Assembly: GCA_964384555.1 (NCBI GenBank)
Contig: CAYLLA010000007.1
Location: 1 to 50,889, forward strand
DNA from: CAG-390 sp964384555
Lineage (GTDB): Bacteria > Bacillota > Clostridia > Oscillospirales > CAG-272
Reading direction: 5' to 3'
Length of the DNA: 50,889 bases
Every line of letters begins with the position of its first letter. The stretch's first letter is position 1. Positions 32,537 through 41,522 of this stretch are shown in pieces. Both the position numbers and the translations under genes were made by a program. A model generated the notes under the pieces. It had not been told where the DNA came from, did not search any database, and worked only from the letters and a program-made list of their open reading frames with translations.

Positions 32537-34437
32537 TGAGTTTGAAAAAGAAAACAAAAGACAATGATAAGATAAAGCAACCTCTCTTGCACGTTCTGAA
32601 AAACAATGTCTATATGCTCGGCAGAGTATGGCATTACGTGCCTCAATACATAATTTGGATGGTCATCGAGGGACTTGTTTGGGGTATCATAAACTCCATA
32701 GGTACAGTATATCAGGTAAAGCTTTTTAATGCGATAGACCTCGGCACACCCTTTTGGGGGCGCGGCAGTATATCCGGCATTATCTTTATGATGGCGGGGT
32801 TCTACATCGTTGCATATGCGTTCGATCGTTGGTATTGGGTCGTGTATGAGCCGATACTTGCCAAGCGTCTTTCATTCAAGCTTCAAAGAGAGCTTTTTGA
32901 GCGGGCGCAGCAGACGGAGCTTGCCTGCTATGACGACCCAAAGTATTACGACGATTTCGTGTGGGCTATGGATGAGGCAGACGGTCGCGCCATAAAGGTG
33001 TGCAAGGAGGTTGGAAAAATAATCAACCGCCTCGTCGCCATATCCACCATCCTTTCACTTCTGTTTACGATAAATATTTGGGTGGCTATCGGAATTCTGG
33101 CCTTGTCGGTGTTATATTCCGTTATATCTATATTCAACAACCGTATTCGGTTTGAGCTTAGCAAAGAGCAAAAGCCCAAGTACAGAAAGAACGCTTATTT
33201 TTACCGCGTATTTCACCTGTCTGACTATGCCAAGGAGCTGAGGACCACCGACGCGACCGAGATCTTGCTCCGTGAGCATAAAGAAAACCGACGGGACATA
33301 GCCGATACACAAATAAGGTTCGGGAAGAAGATATATTTTATGAATGTTATCCAAATCGTATTGTCGCGTTTGATGAATTACGGTGTGATAGTGTTTATGC
33401 TTTTTGAGTTTTATCGCGGAAACGTTCTGCTCGGAGGCTTTGTGGCATCGGTAAATGTCATTTGGAAATTCAGAGGGTTTATATATGATCTGTTTGATAG
33501 GTTTACCAAATTTCCCGAGCATTCGCTCTATATTGAAAAATATCTGGAGTTTTTGCGCCGCGAGCCGAGTATCAAGTCGGGAGAGGCCGAGGTATCCGAG
33601 TTTAGGTCGCTTGAAGTAAAAGGGCTTTCCTTTGCGTACGAAAATATAGCTCCCGATACCGAGATAGCTCGGCGGATAAAAGAGAAGGGTGCCGACGCCG
33701 AAAAATACAAGAGTCAAAGGTCGGAGGTGCTCAAAAATATAAGCTTTACCATTAACAAGGGCGAGAAGGTAGCCTTTGTGGGCTATAACGGCGCGGGTAA
33801 AACGACGATGATAAAGCTGCTCATGCGTCTTTATGACCCTCAGCGCGGCGAGATACTCTACAACGGCAAAAATATCCGCGAATACGAGCTTGACGAATAT
33901 CGCAAGCATATCGGAGCCGTCTTTCAGGACTTCAAGCTTTTCGGTGCGAGCATAGCCGAAAATGTTATGGGCGGAGAGTTTGATCCGTCAGACGAGGCGA
34001 CCGTGATAGATGCGCTGAACGCCGCCGACTTTGGCGAGAAGCTCTCGGATCTCAAGGACGGAATAAATACCCCTCTGACACGTGAGTTCCGCAACGACGG
34101 CGTAAATCTTTCGGGCGGTGAAAGTCAGAAGGTGGCCATCGCGCGCGTGTTTGCACGTCCCTTCGAGCTTATAGTAATGGACGAGCCGTCAAGCGCGCTT
34201 GACCCGATGGCCGAATATAATCTAAACCACGCCATACTCCAAAAAGCGGCGGATAAGACCGTTATATTCATCTCCCACCGCCTCTCCACTACGCGCATGG
34301 CGGACAAGATATATATGTTCGCGGGCGGCGAGATAGTTGAGAGCGGCTCGCACGAGGAGCTAATGGCCATGGGCGGCAAGTACGCCGAGATGTTTGAGCT
34401 TCAGGCGAAAAAATATCGTGCCGCCGAGAGTGTGTGA
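32536..34437 (+). CDS. ABC exporter half-transporter, subunit 2
   Basis: The 633-residue partner has the same order: basic start, membrane domain, then an ATPase domain with GYNGAGKTTMIK, VFQDFKLF, LSGGESQKVAIARV, LIVMDEPSSALDP and FISHRLS. The ATPase domain carries an extra charged insertion of about 30 residues (IAPDTEIARRIKEKGADAEK) before Walker A, absent from subunit 1. Both ATP sites look functional, unlike many heterodimeric exporters with one degenerate site. The ATG at 32536 lies in the overlap TGATG. Confidence 0.9.
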   Translation: MSLKKKTKDNDKIKQPLLHVLKNNVYMLGRVWHYVPQYIIWMVIEGLVWGIINSIGTVYQVKLFNAIDLGTPFWGRGSISGIIFMMAGFYIVAYAFDRWYWVVYEPILAKRLSFKLQRELFERAQQTELACYDDPKYYDDFVWAMDEADGRAIKVCKEVGKIINRLVAISTILSLLFTINIWVAIGILALSVLYSVISIFNNRIRFELSKEQKPKYRKNAYFYRVFHLSDYAKELRTTDATEILLREHKENRRDIADTQIRFGKKIYFMNVIQIVLSRLMNYGVIVFMLFEFYRGNVLLGGFVASVNVIWKFRGFIYDLFDRFTKFPEHSLYIEKYLEFLRREPSIKSGEAEVSEFRSLEVKGLSFAYENIAPDTEIARRIKEKGADAEKYKSQRSEVLKNISFTINKGEKVAFVGYNGAGKTTMIKLLMRLYDPQRGEILYNGKNIREYELDEYRKHIGAVFQDFKLFGASIAENVMGGEFDPSDEATVIDALNAADFGEKLSDLKDGINTPLTREFRNDGVNLSGGESQKVAIARVFARPFELIVMDEPSSALDPMAEYNLNHAILQKAADKTVIFISHRLSTTRMADKIYMFAGGEIVESGSHEELMAMGGKYAEMFELQAKKYRAAESV

Positions 34438-34645
34438 TCCGCAACAAAAGCGCTCATGGATCTCGCCAATAGCTTAACTCAAATAAAACCGCGCGGCGGA
34501 TCATTTGTTAACAATTCGTTTGGCGTTTTGCACAGTATTGGGGCTTTTTTTTCGTGCATTGTGTCAAAAATGAAGCAGAGGTCTTGACAATTTATTCGCA
34601 TTGTTGTAAAATGAAAATATCCAAATTGTTAGGAGGAACTCAACA
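34438..34645. other. Intergenic region with TTTGTTAACAA copy
   Basis: The 13-base string ATTTGTTAACAAT at 34503-34515 is identical to one at 30596-30608 in front of the ABC operon; its core TTGTTAACAA is palindromic. A T-run at 34547-34554 lacks a convincing stem. The promoter of the following gene occupies the rest. Confidence 0.5.
34584..34612 (+). promoter_or_regulatory. Promoter of the secreted anchored protein
   Basis: TTGACA (34584-34589), a 17-base spacer and TAAAAT (34607-34612) form a near-consensus promoter 33 bases before the ATG, followed by AGGAGG. Confidence 0.8.
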
Positions 34646-35734
34646 ATGAAAAAAATAATCTCCCTTGTTTTGGTCTGCATCATGGCGGCGGCTATCTGCG
34701 TCCCCGCGTTTGCGACCGCGGCGGCTCCCATTGAGGATATCACCGCCGATGTTAAATTTACAACAGCTCTCGAAGTTTACACAAAGCTTCTTCCTGTTGT
34801 AAGGACCGATGCCCAGTTTATCTCCTGGGATTCCTACACCAACGGCGGCGTTGATGGCTTCAAGGCTCCCGGCAGCGGTACTCGTACCGTCACCATGTAT
34901 GATTTCCCCTTTGTAAACTTCTTCAATGACAGATTCGTCGTTGATGTTTCCAAGGCCGATCAGTATGTCTATCTTGCCTACTCCTCCGGTTGGGCGAACA
35001 CAAGCGATAACTGCCCTCACGGCGAACTCGTTTACAACGTTGATATCCCTGCCGACGGCATCTATGAGTTCGTAGTTGTCGGTTGCGCACAGATCAAGGA
35101 TGCGGCTGTTGATGATGACTCTAAGGACCGCGGCTTTACCATCTCTGTTGACGGCGGCACAAGACGTCAGGTAAACATCAGTGATACACAGCTCGTATTC
35201 AGAGATTACAGCTATGACTACAGCGTAAACGATGTTCCCACCACCAACATCACCACCAAAAACGGTGTCAACTCCAAGTACTACCAGGTCGGTTATGTTC
35301 AGAACATCACCTTTGAGCTTACCAAGGGTACTCACACCATCGAGTTTACTCACCTTTACAACAGCGGCGCTACCGAAATGTCCGGCAACGGCTCCAGACT
35401 TAACTTCATGGGCATCTACGTTCAGGAGTTCTTGACCGACGTTGAGCTTGCGGCTTATACATATCCCGCAACCGAGCCGATCGTTGAGACCACAGCTCCC
35501 GAGACCACCAAGCCCGAGACCACAAAGGCCGCTGATACCACAGCCGAGCCCAAGGTGGATACCACCGCCGCTCCCACTGCCGGCGAGACCACTGCAGCTC
35601 CTGTTAATACCAAGGATAATGATACGCAGACCGAGCCTGCCGCCCAGAGCGGATGCGGAAGCATCGTTGGCTGCGGCGCAGTCGTTCTCGTGACCATCCT
35701 CGGCTCTGCACTTGTTGCAAGCAAGAGAAAATAA
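34646..35734 (+). CDS. Secreted protein with Thr/Pro stalk and C-terminal membrane anchor
   Basis: The 362-residue protein has a typical signal peptide ending near PAFATA (residue 24-26), then a domain of about 230 residues rich in Tyr, Gly and beta-strand patterns that I do not recognise. It has a Thr/Pro/Glu-rich stalk (TTAPETTKPETT and so on, about 280-330). It ends in SGCGSIVGCG, a hydrophobic helix and KRK. This Cys-containing GCGS end is common in extracellular proteins of Oscillospirales-type bacteria and acts as an anchor or sorting tail. It has a strong promoter, an excellent ribosome-binding site and very even codon use, all consistent with high expression. Confidence 0.8.
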   Translation: MKKIISLVLVCIMAAAICVPAFATAAAPIEDITADVKFTTALEVYTKLLPVVRTDAQFISWDSYTNGGVDGFKAPGSGTRTVTMYDFPFVNFFNDRFVVDVSKADQYVYLAYSSGWANTSDNCPHGELVYNVDIPADGIYEFVVVGCAQIKDAAVDDDSKDRGFTISVDGGTRRQVNISDTQLVFRDYSYDYSVNDVPTTNITTKNGVNSKYYQVGYVQNITFELTKGTHTIEFTHLYNSGATEMSGNGSRLNFMGIYVQEFLTDVELAAYTYPATEPIVETTAPETTKPETTKAADTTAEPKVDTTAAPTAGETTAAPVNTKDNDTQTEPAAQSGCGSIVGCGAVVLVTILGSALVASKRK

Positions 35735-35772
35735 TTTCCAAAAATAAATAGCCGCGCGTTTGCTCGGCTCAG

Positions 35773-35805
35773 CCAAAAACGGCGGTCTTGTGCCGCCGTT
35801 TTTGG
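35773..35805 (+). terminator. Terminator of the secreted protein gene
   Basis: CCAAAAACGGCGG and CCGCCGTTTTTGG pair perfectly around a seven-base loop. Confidence 0.85.
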
Positions 35806-35849
35806 ACTTAATAAGTATTTTATATTTTTATTTTATTCGGAGCAACTTT

Positions 35850-36662
35850 ATGTACCCATATGATATCCTCCCGGGAGTGGATCTTTACAGCATAATGTTT
35901 TGTCTTGGCATCATTGCGGCCATGCTGACCTTTAGGATCTGCTCCGATAAGCGCCATTTTTCCGCAAAGCTCAACAATTTTGTTATAATCGACGGCGTTT
36001 TTGCCGTAATTGCCGGCTACGCCTCGGCGGTCCTGTTCCAAGCAGTGTATAACGCACTTGCGGGCGGTAAATTTGAGATCACAAAAAACACCGGCGCGAC
36101 CTTTTACGGCGGCTTTATCGGCGGCGCGGTGGTTTTTTTAAGTATATATTTTATTGCAGGGCATTTTGTTTTTCGCCGCGGTGAGCATATCGGTCGCCTG
36201 ACCGAGGTCACATCGGTGGCCGCAGCCTCCGTTTGCCTGGCGCACAGCCTTGGCAGGATAGGCTGCCTGTTTGCAGGCTGTTGCTACGGCAGAGTGAGCG
36301 ACTCCCCCATTGCCGTGTATAACGCCCATCTTGATGCCCATGTTATCCCGGTACAGCTATTTGAAGCATTGTTCCTTGGTACGCTGTTTGCCTTTTTGGT
36401 GTGGCGGCTGCACATAGGGCGGGATCTTTGCCTGCCGCTTTATCTCTCGATATACGGCGTGTGGCGCTTTTTTGTTGAGTACCTGCGTACCGATGACCGT
36501 GGCGGCAGTCCGGTAAGCTTTTTAACGCCCTCGCAGTTTACGGCGGTGATCCTCACCCTGCTTGGCATCGCGCTGTTTTTTGTTGAGCGCCGCTTGATGG
36601 CCAGCCGTCCCGCGGACAGCACTACCGAAGCGCCGTGCGACTCCGGGGCAGGGGAGAGCTGA
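35850..36662 (+). CDS. Lgt-family membrane protein, Cys-rich variant
   Basis: The 270-residue polytopic protein resembles prolipoprotein diacylglyceryl transferase across seven or so helices, but the signature is altered. Where Lgt has G-R-x-G-N-F-x-N-x-E-x-x-G it reads GRIGCLFAGCCYG, with three Cys. The true lgt is at 44479, so this is a paralogue with an uncertain reaction. YGVWRFFVEYLRTDDRG near the end is kept as in Lgt. The ATG at 35850 has GGAGC six bases upstream. The next gene starts two bases after its stop. Confidence 0.72.
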   Translation: MYPYDILPGVDLYSIMFCLGIIAAMLTFRICSDKRHFSAKLNNFVIIDGVFAVIAGYASAVLFQAVYNALAGGKFEITKNTGATFYGGFIGGAVVFLSIYFIAGHFVFRRGEHIGRLTEVTSVAAASVCLAHSLGRIGCLFAGCCYGRVSDSPIAVYNAHLDAHVIPVQLFEALFLGTLFAFLVWRLHIGRDLCLPLYLSIYGVWRFFVEYLRTDDRGGSPVSFLTPSQFTAVILTLLGIALFFVERRLMASRPADSTTEAPCDSGAGES

Positions 36663-36663
36663 A

Positions 36664-37467
36664 ATGTCACGTAAGGATCAAGATAAAGATAAAAAAAGAC
36701 GAGTGGATCTGTTGCCGCCGATATTTATCGCGGTCGCGGCGGTGCTGGCGGTGATCGAGATATTCCCGCCCACGCTCGCGAGCGATACGGTGCTTGACGG
36801 CATGCTGCGCGGCATCATAACTCGCGCGCTTGGCAGTGCAATATTCGCCTTGCTTGCCGTAAGGCTTGGCAGGCATATATTTGGCGCACCAAGTTGGCGC
36901 GCGCTGATACTGCTTTTGCCCGCGCTTTTGGTCGTGATCAATAATTTCCCGATCATAGGGCTTATAAGCGGCGCGGCAGGGCTTGATAGTCCGCCACACT
37001 ATATCCTGATATATGCGCTCTCATCCCTCCTTATAGGGCTTTTTGAGGAGCTTGCCTTTCGCGGCGTTTTTTATATGCTGCTGCTTGAACCGCGGAGAGC
37101 CACATCCCGCAGTGTATTTTGGGTCAGCGCCCTGTCCTCCGCGCTCTTTGGTGCCATCCACCTTGTAAACCTGTTTGCGGGGGCGGGGGTGGGAGCTACC
37201 ATCCTGCAGGTAGGGTATTCATTTTTGATCGGCGGCATGTGCTCGATAGCACTGCTCGTCTCAGGCTCGATATGGGTGCCCGTGGTGCTTCATGCGCTGT
37301 TTGACTTTGGTGGGTATCTAGTGCCAACGCTCGGATACGGCGTGGTGTGGGATACCGCTACCGTGATACTTACGGCGGTGCTCGGCGTTGCTGTGACCGT
37401 TTACATGATCCTTTTGCTGATACATCGCGGCAAGGATTGCGCCGACCGTTTGTTTGCAGAAAAATAA
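36664..37467 (+). CDS. CPBP-family intramembrane metalloprotease
   Basis: The 267-residue protein has about seven hydrophobic segments and the CPBP (Abi/CAAX protease-like) motifs: EELAFRGVFY (E-E-x-x-x-R), FGAIHLVN (F-x-x-x-H) and HALFDFGGY (H-x-x-x-D). These form the presumed metal site inside the membrane. The substrate is unknown; relatives process prenylated peptides or bacteriocin precursors. GGGGAG precedes the ATG, two bases after the Lgt-like gene, so both are one transcript. Confidence 0.85.
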   Translation: MSRKDQDKDKKRRVDLLPPIFIAVAAVLAVIEIFPPTLASDTVLDGMLRGIITRALGSAIFALLAVRLGRHIFGAPSWRALILLLPALLVVINNFPIIGLISGAAGLDSPPHYILIYALSSLLIGLFEELAFRGVFYMLLLEPRRATSRSVFWVSALSSALFGAIHLVNLFAGAGVGATILQVGYSFLIGGMCSIALLVSGSIWVPVVLHALFDFGGYLVPTLGYGVVWDTATVILTAVLGVAVTVYMILLLIHRGKDCADRLFAEK

Positions 37468-37470
37468 ACA

Positions 37471-37505
37471 ATATCGGTGCCAAGGCTCTGCCTTGACACC
37501 GATAT
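37471..37505. terminator. Bidirectional terminator, CPBP / SGNH
   Basis: ATATCGGTGCCAAGGC and GCCTTGACACCGATAT pair around TCT with one mismatch; TTTTT follows on the plus strand and an A/T-rich tract on the minus strand. It ends three bases before the stop of the convergent gene. Confidence 0.8.
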
Positions 37506-37507
37506 TT

Positions 37508-38218
37508 TTAAGCCGCTCCTACGGCGGAAAGTGAGCTTACAAGTATATCCTCTATCATTTTGTGCCCTTCGGCCGTCGGATGTATGCCGTCGTCGCCGAT
37601 AAGACCCTTAAATGCATGCGTGTAGAGAAATTCTCCGCGCAGATCAAAAAGCGGTATGCGGCATTCATCCGCCAACTGCTCGATGGCACGATTGTAGCCC
37701 TCGTGCCAACGGTAAAGCATGTTGATATCGCCAAGCCAGCCGAGAATGTTCTCGTATGATAGACCGCGTGTGATGTGATCCATATATTTTGCGGCATCAA
37801 TGGGCACGAGCGAGGATATCATAACATTCGCGCCCGCAGATCTTGCCAGCTCTATCGCCTCTTTGTAAAGCGAGATAAAGCGGTGAATGTTGTTTTTCGG
37901 TTCGTGGTGAGCCTCAGGGGAGGCGGATACCTCCTGCCAGTTGTAGGCGCAGTCGTTGCCGCCAAACTCAAACATAACTGTCGTATCTGCAAAGGACGTG
38001 CCCTTGGCAAGCATGCGGCGCATGCGCTCAAGCCCCGCATCTATCGTAGCGCCCATGTGACAGCAACGGGTAAGCTCGATCCCACGGTCCGCCATGCGCT
38101 CCTCAAGCGTGCCGCTGTAAAGCTTGTATTTTCCGCGTGCTCCGTCGTTTATATACATAACGCCCTTAAGGACAGAATCGCCGAATACCATTATGCGATT
38201 ATTTTTGAGATCTATCAT
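37508..38218 (-). CDS. SGNH/GDSL-type hydrolase
   Basis: The 236-residue protein has MVFGDSVLKGV (nucleophile Ser), the block II Gly region HMGATIDAG, EFGGNDCAYNW (block III, Gly and Asn) and DGIHPTAEGH (block V, Asp and His). No signal peptide is present, so it is probably cytoplasmic and acts on an esterified or acetylated sugar. It is only distantly similar to the SGNH protein at 8898. GGAGG lies six bases before the ATG. It is divergent from a membrane-bound XRE regulator that may control it. Confidence 0.85.
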   Translation of the reverse strand: MIDLKNNRIMVFGDSVLKGVMYINDGARGKYKLYSGTLEERMADRGIELTRCCHMGATIDAGLERMRRMLAKGTSFADTTVMFEFGGNDCAYNWQEVSASPEAHHEPKNNIHRFISLYKEAIELARSAGANVMISSLVPIDAAKYMDHITRGLSYENILGWLGDINMLYRWHEGYNRAIEQLADECRIPLFDLRGEFLYTHAFKGLIGDDGIHPTAEGHKMIEDILVSSLSAVGAA

Positions 38219-38536
38219 TCTCTGCCTCCTGTGACCGTAGCCGCCTGTCGCGGCGGGGTGTGATATCTAAAGCCGCGCCGGTTTGAACGAAACAACAAAT
38301 TAATTCAGTGCGGCGTAAGAAAATTTACAAACATGACCCTGTGCGGGGTTGCTTTTTTTCTCTTTGTGTGATATCATTATAACCGTAGAACGGCATTTTG
38401 AAAACACCCGCGCGGTGTACACGCCTCAACACTCCGTTACCTGCCGTTCCACTCACGGTAGAATGGCACTCTACCGGCAGTAGAATCCGGCTTTTTGAGC
38501 CGTTTTATGCGCCAAATATGTAAAAGGAAACCATTT
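38219..38536. promoter_or_regulatory. Divergent promoter region with repeated GTAGAAcGGCA motif
   Basis: A promoter for the SGNH gene is visible on the minus strand: TTTTCA (38404-38399), 17 bases, TATAAT (38381-38376). A motif close to GTAGAACGGCA occurs at 38385 (inside that spacer), 38458 and 38479, and inverted at 38442-38452. GGTAGA/TCTACC at 38457-38475 forms an inverted repeat. A -10 for the XRE gene is not clear. The repeats look like operators for the XRE protein. Confidence 0.5.
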
Positions 38537-39163
38537 ATGAAGGATATAGAGATAAAACAGAACATAGCCGAAAATTTAGCAAGGCTTCGCACATCCTCCG
38601 GCATGACGCAGGCACAGCTGGCGGAGAGCCTTAATTATTCGGATAAAGCGGTATCAAAATGGGAGCGCGGCGAGTCTGTTCCCGATATTACCGTGCTTAA
38701 AATGATAGCCGACCGCTTTGGTGTAACGGTGGATTGGCTCATAACATCACACGGAGCATCAGCTGCCGCACCGGATAAGGCCGTACAGCACGCAAGAAAA
38801 TATAATCACCTGCTTATCACGCTCTTGGCCGTGGTGTGCGTTTGGTTTGTGGCTACCGCCGTTTTTGTTGTGCTGGCATGCATGCACATCCCGCACAAAG
38901 AGCTGGCGTATCTTTGGGCAGTGCCTGTGACGATGATAGTCCTTATCGTTTTCAATTCGATATGGGGACGGTATAAGCTCAATTTTGTTTTCATCTCACT
39001 GCTGGTCTGGAGCCTGCTTGCAAGCATCTACATCTCGGCGGCGAAATGGGATATGTGGACGATCTTTCTTATCGGTATCCCGTTGCAGCTTGCAACCATC
39101 TTTTGGTCACAGATAGCCAGGATAAGCAAAAATCTTTTAAAGCAGACCGGCAAGGCCGATTGA
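38537..39163 (+). CDS. Membrane-anchored XRE-family regulator
   Basis: The 208-residue protein has an N-terminal XRE helix-turn-helix (about residues 1-65, with MTQAQLAESLNYSDKAVSKWE) and a short linker. About four membrane helices follow in the second half (LLITLLAVVCVWFVATAVFV, then LWAVPVTMIVLIVF and others). Such one-component membrane regulators are common in Clostridia; the signal is unknown. AAAGGA lies eight bases before the ATG at 38537; a longer frame from 38495 has none. Confidence 0.85.
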   Translation: MKDIEIKQNIAENLARLRTSSGMTQAQLAESLNYSDKAVSKWERGESVPDITVLKMIADRFGVTVDWLITSHGASAAAPDKAVQHARKYNHLLITLLAVVCVWFVATAVFVVLACMHIPHKELAYLWAVPVTMIVLIVFNSIWGRYKLNFVFISLLVWSLLASIYISAAKWDMWTIFLIGIPLQLATIFWSQIARISKNLLKQTGKAD

Positions 39164-39180
39164 CGGATCGTTAATAAAAA

Positions 39181-39230
39181 AATAGACCTCACGGGATCAT
39201 CGCCGCATGGCGTGTCTCGTGAGGTCTATT
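39181..39230. terminator. Bidirectional terminator
   Basis: AATAGACCTCACG and CGTGAGGTCTATT flank a 24-base loop between convergent genes; A/T-rich sequence lies on both sides. Confidence 0.75.
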
Positions 39231-39250
39231 CTATTATATTATTGACAGGC

Positions 39251-39577
39251 TCATGCCGCCTCGGTTCCGGCGGCGCGGGCCTTTTTTACAAAGCGGATGA
39301 TAAGATGTATCAAAAGTCCCGCTATGCATCCCACGGCCAAAAACGCCGCAAATACCATCAAAACGATGCCGCTCAGCACCCCTGCATCAAAAAATCCCGT
39401 ACCGTCGGAGGGGTATCTAATAATGCTTAAAATGCGGAGCAGGGAGTAGAAGGCAAATATCAGCACCGCGATGGCGGGTATCAATTTGACCGTCAGCTTT
39501 TTTGCTTTGGCGCATACGAGCCATTGTGCCGCGACACCTGCCGCAAAGGATGCGCCGCATAACAGATAAAAGGTCAT
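39251..39577 (-). CDS. Hypothetical three-helix membrane protein
   Basis: The 108-residue protein is not recognised. Three hydrophobic stretches are seen near residues 2-18, 32-50 and 66-90, and the end is basic (RFVKKAR). The ATG at 39577 has AAGGAG nine bases upstream; a longer frame from 39655 overlaps gpmI and lacks one. It lies 74 bases after gpmI on the same strand, possibly in the same transcript. Confidence 0.6.
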   Translation of the reverse strand: MTFYLLCGASFAAGVAAQWLVCAKAKKLTVKLIPAIAVLIFAFYSLLRILSIIRYPSDGTGFFDAGVLSGIVLMVFAAFLAVGCIAGLLIHLIIRFVKKARAAGTEAA

Positions 39578-39651
39578 TTTAAATCGCTCCTTGAAAAGAT
39601 TTTTGGTCGTTGGCGTCGGGCGAGGGGAAGACGTCTTCCTTTCAGCTCCGG

Positions 39652-41316
39652 TCAATCAAGGTCGAGCATCGACTCATCCCACATTGCGGGTGCTTTGTAG
39701 CCCATAAGGTTGACCATGGTAGCCGCAACGTTTGAAAGGCCAAAGTCGCCGCGGTCCTCCTTGAGCGAGAGCTTGTGCTCGGATGCGTTAAAGAGTATGC
39801 AGGGAACGCGGTTGAGCGTGTGGGAGGTCTTTTGCTTATAACTGCCGTCGGCGTTCTTTTTGGGCTGGTGAGTCTTTTTGTCAAGCTCGGCCATCTCGTC
39901 AGCGTTGCCGTGGTCGGCGGTGATAAGAGCTACGCCGCCAAGCTTTTCAATGACTGCAAGCAGTCTGCCAAGCTGAAGATCCAGTGCTTCCATCGAGCAT
40001 ATAGTCGCCTCAAGAGAGCCTGTGTGACCGACCATATCGCCGTTGGGGAAGTTTACGCGCAGGTATTTATATTTGCCGCTGTTAAGGCAATCGATAAGCT
40101 TGTCCGTGATCTCGGCGCACTTCATCCAGGGACGCTGTTCAAAGGGAACTACATCGGAGGGAACCTCGATGTATGTTTCGAGCTCATCCGAGAACTTGCC
40201 GGAGCGGTTGCCGTTCCAGAAGTAGGTCACGTGTCCGTACTTTTGAGTCTCGGAGATAGCAAGCTGTGCTACACCGGTGTTTGCCAGATACTCGCCGAGC
40301 GTGTTGGTGATCTCGGGCGGGTTTACAAGATATTTGTTGGGAATGTGTAGGTCGCCGTCATATTCAAGCATACCGGCATATACCACGTGCGGTGTGCGAA
40401 CGCGGTCAAATTTATCAAACTCGCCGGCAGGCGCATCAAATGCGCGGGATATCTCTATCGAGCGGTCGCCGCGGAAATTGTAAAAGATCACGCTGTCTCC
40501 ATCGCAGATCCTGCCAACAGGCTCGCCATCCTCGGCAATAACAAAGGCGGGCAGGTCTTGGTCGATAACGTGAAGCTCGTCGCGGTAGGTCTTAACGGCC
40601 TCGGCGGCGGATGCAAACTGTCTGCCCTCGCCAAGCACGTGTGTGTGCCAGCCGCGCTCTACCATCGACCAGTCAGCCTCGTAGCGGTCCATGGTTATCT
40701 GCATTCTGCCGCCGCCGCTTGCGATCTTGATGTCAAAATCAGGTGCGCGCAGACTGCCGATAAATGCCTCAAACGGCTCAATGTAATCAAGTGCCGAGGT
40801 CTCGCCAACGTCGCGGCCGTCAAGCAGGATGTGCAGGCGAACGCGAGCCACACCCTCCGCCTTGGCACGCTCTATCATAGCCTTAAGATGGTCTATGTGA
40901 GAGTGAACGTTACCGTCGGAGAACAGACCGAGAAAATGCAGGGTACTGCCGTTGGTCTTAACATTGCTTACAAGCTCACACCATGTATCGGATGCAAACA
41001 TCTTGCCGCTCTCTATCGATTGAGAAACGAGCTTTGCGCCCTGCGCAAATACCTGACCTGCACCAAGGGCATTGTGGCCGACCTCGCTGTTGCCCATGTC
41101 GTCGTCTGACGGCAGACCAACGGCTGTGCCGTGCGCCTTAAGCGATACCATGGGGCAGGTGGCCATAAGGCGGTCAAGAGTTGCGGTGTAAGCGCGGCTG
41201 ACTGCATTGGTGGGTCCCTCGGGAGCAATGCCCACGCCATCCATAACGATGGTCACAACAGGACCGCTCACGCCATTGAAATTTTCAAGCTTTTCAAGCT
41301 TTTTTTGATTTTCCAT
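39652..41316 (-). CDS. gpmI: 2,3-bisphosphoglycerate-independent phosphoglycerate mutase
   Basis: The 554-residue protein converts 3-phosphoglycerate to 2-phosphoglycerate in glycolysis. It has VMDGVGI (first metal Asp), the catalytic Ser in DDDMGNSEVGHNALGAG, HFLGLFSDGNVHSH, HILLDGRDV and TADHGNADEM near the end. The length exceeds the common 510 residues. The extra residues include a short charged start (MENQKKLEKLENF) and changes elsewhere. The binding site is AAAGGAAG with long spacing (11-13 bases). Confidence 0.94.
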   Translation of the reverse strand: MENQKKLEKLENFNGVSGPVVTIVMDGVGIAPEGPTNAVSRAYTATLDRLMATCPMVSLKAHGTAVGLPSDDDMGNSEVGHNALGAGQVFAQGAKLVSQSIESGKMFASDTWCELVSNVKTNGSTLHFLGLFSDGNVHSHIDHLKAMIERAKAEGVARVRLHILLDGRDVGETSALDYIEPFEAFIGSLRAPDFDIKIASGGGRMQITMDRYEADWSMVERGWHTHVLGEGRQFASAAEAVKTYRDELHVIDQDLPAFVIAEDGEPVGRICDGDSVIFYNFRGDRSIEISRAFDAPAGEFDKFDRVRTPHVVYAGMLEYDGDLHIPNKYLVNPPEITNTLGEYLANTGVAQLAISETQKYGHVTYFWNGNRSGKFSDELETYIEVPSDVVPFEQRPWMKCAEITDKLIDCLNSGKYKYLRVNFPNGDMVGHTGSLEATICSMEALDLQLGRLLAVIEKLGGVALITADHGNADEMAELDKKTHQPKKNADGSYKQKTSHTLNRVPCILFNASEHKLSLKEDRGDFGLSNVAATMVNLMGYKAPAMWDESMLDLD

Positions 41317-41370
41317 TTTTGTTCGAACTTCCTTTCGGGGAGATAGTAATTACACATTTATATATTATAT

Positions 41371-41398
41371 AGTATAACCGATTTTGATTTTTTTTCAA
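41371..41398 (-). promoter_or_regulatory. gpmI promoter
   Basis: On the minus strand TTGAAA (41398-41393), a 16-base spacer and TATACT (41376-41371) lie about 55 bases before the ATG. Confidence 0.6.
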
Positions 41399-41459
41399 GA
41401 CCTTTTCGGAAAATAATATCAAAATATTGCGCATCGCCCCCTAAAAATCCGCCGCCGCC

Positions 41460-41488
41460 TTGACAGGAAGGGGAAAATGATATATAAT
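41460..41488 (+). promoter_or_regulatory. Promoter of the DHH phosphoesterase gene
   Basis: TTGACA (41460-41465), a 17-base spacer and TATAAT (41483-41488) are a full consensus promoter 35 bases before the ATG. Confidence 0.85.
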
Positions 41489-41522
41489 CCTTGGTAATAT
41501 GATAGCGTGGAGGGCTTTGCCG

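Noticed and set aside
34640..35776. 378-residue Gly/Val-rich frame antisense to the secreted protein
   Set aside because: Low-complexity shadow of a Thr/Ala-rich gene with a perfect promoter on the other strand.
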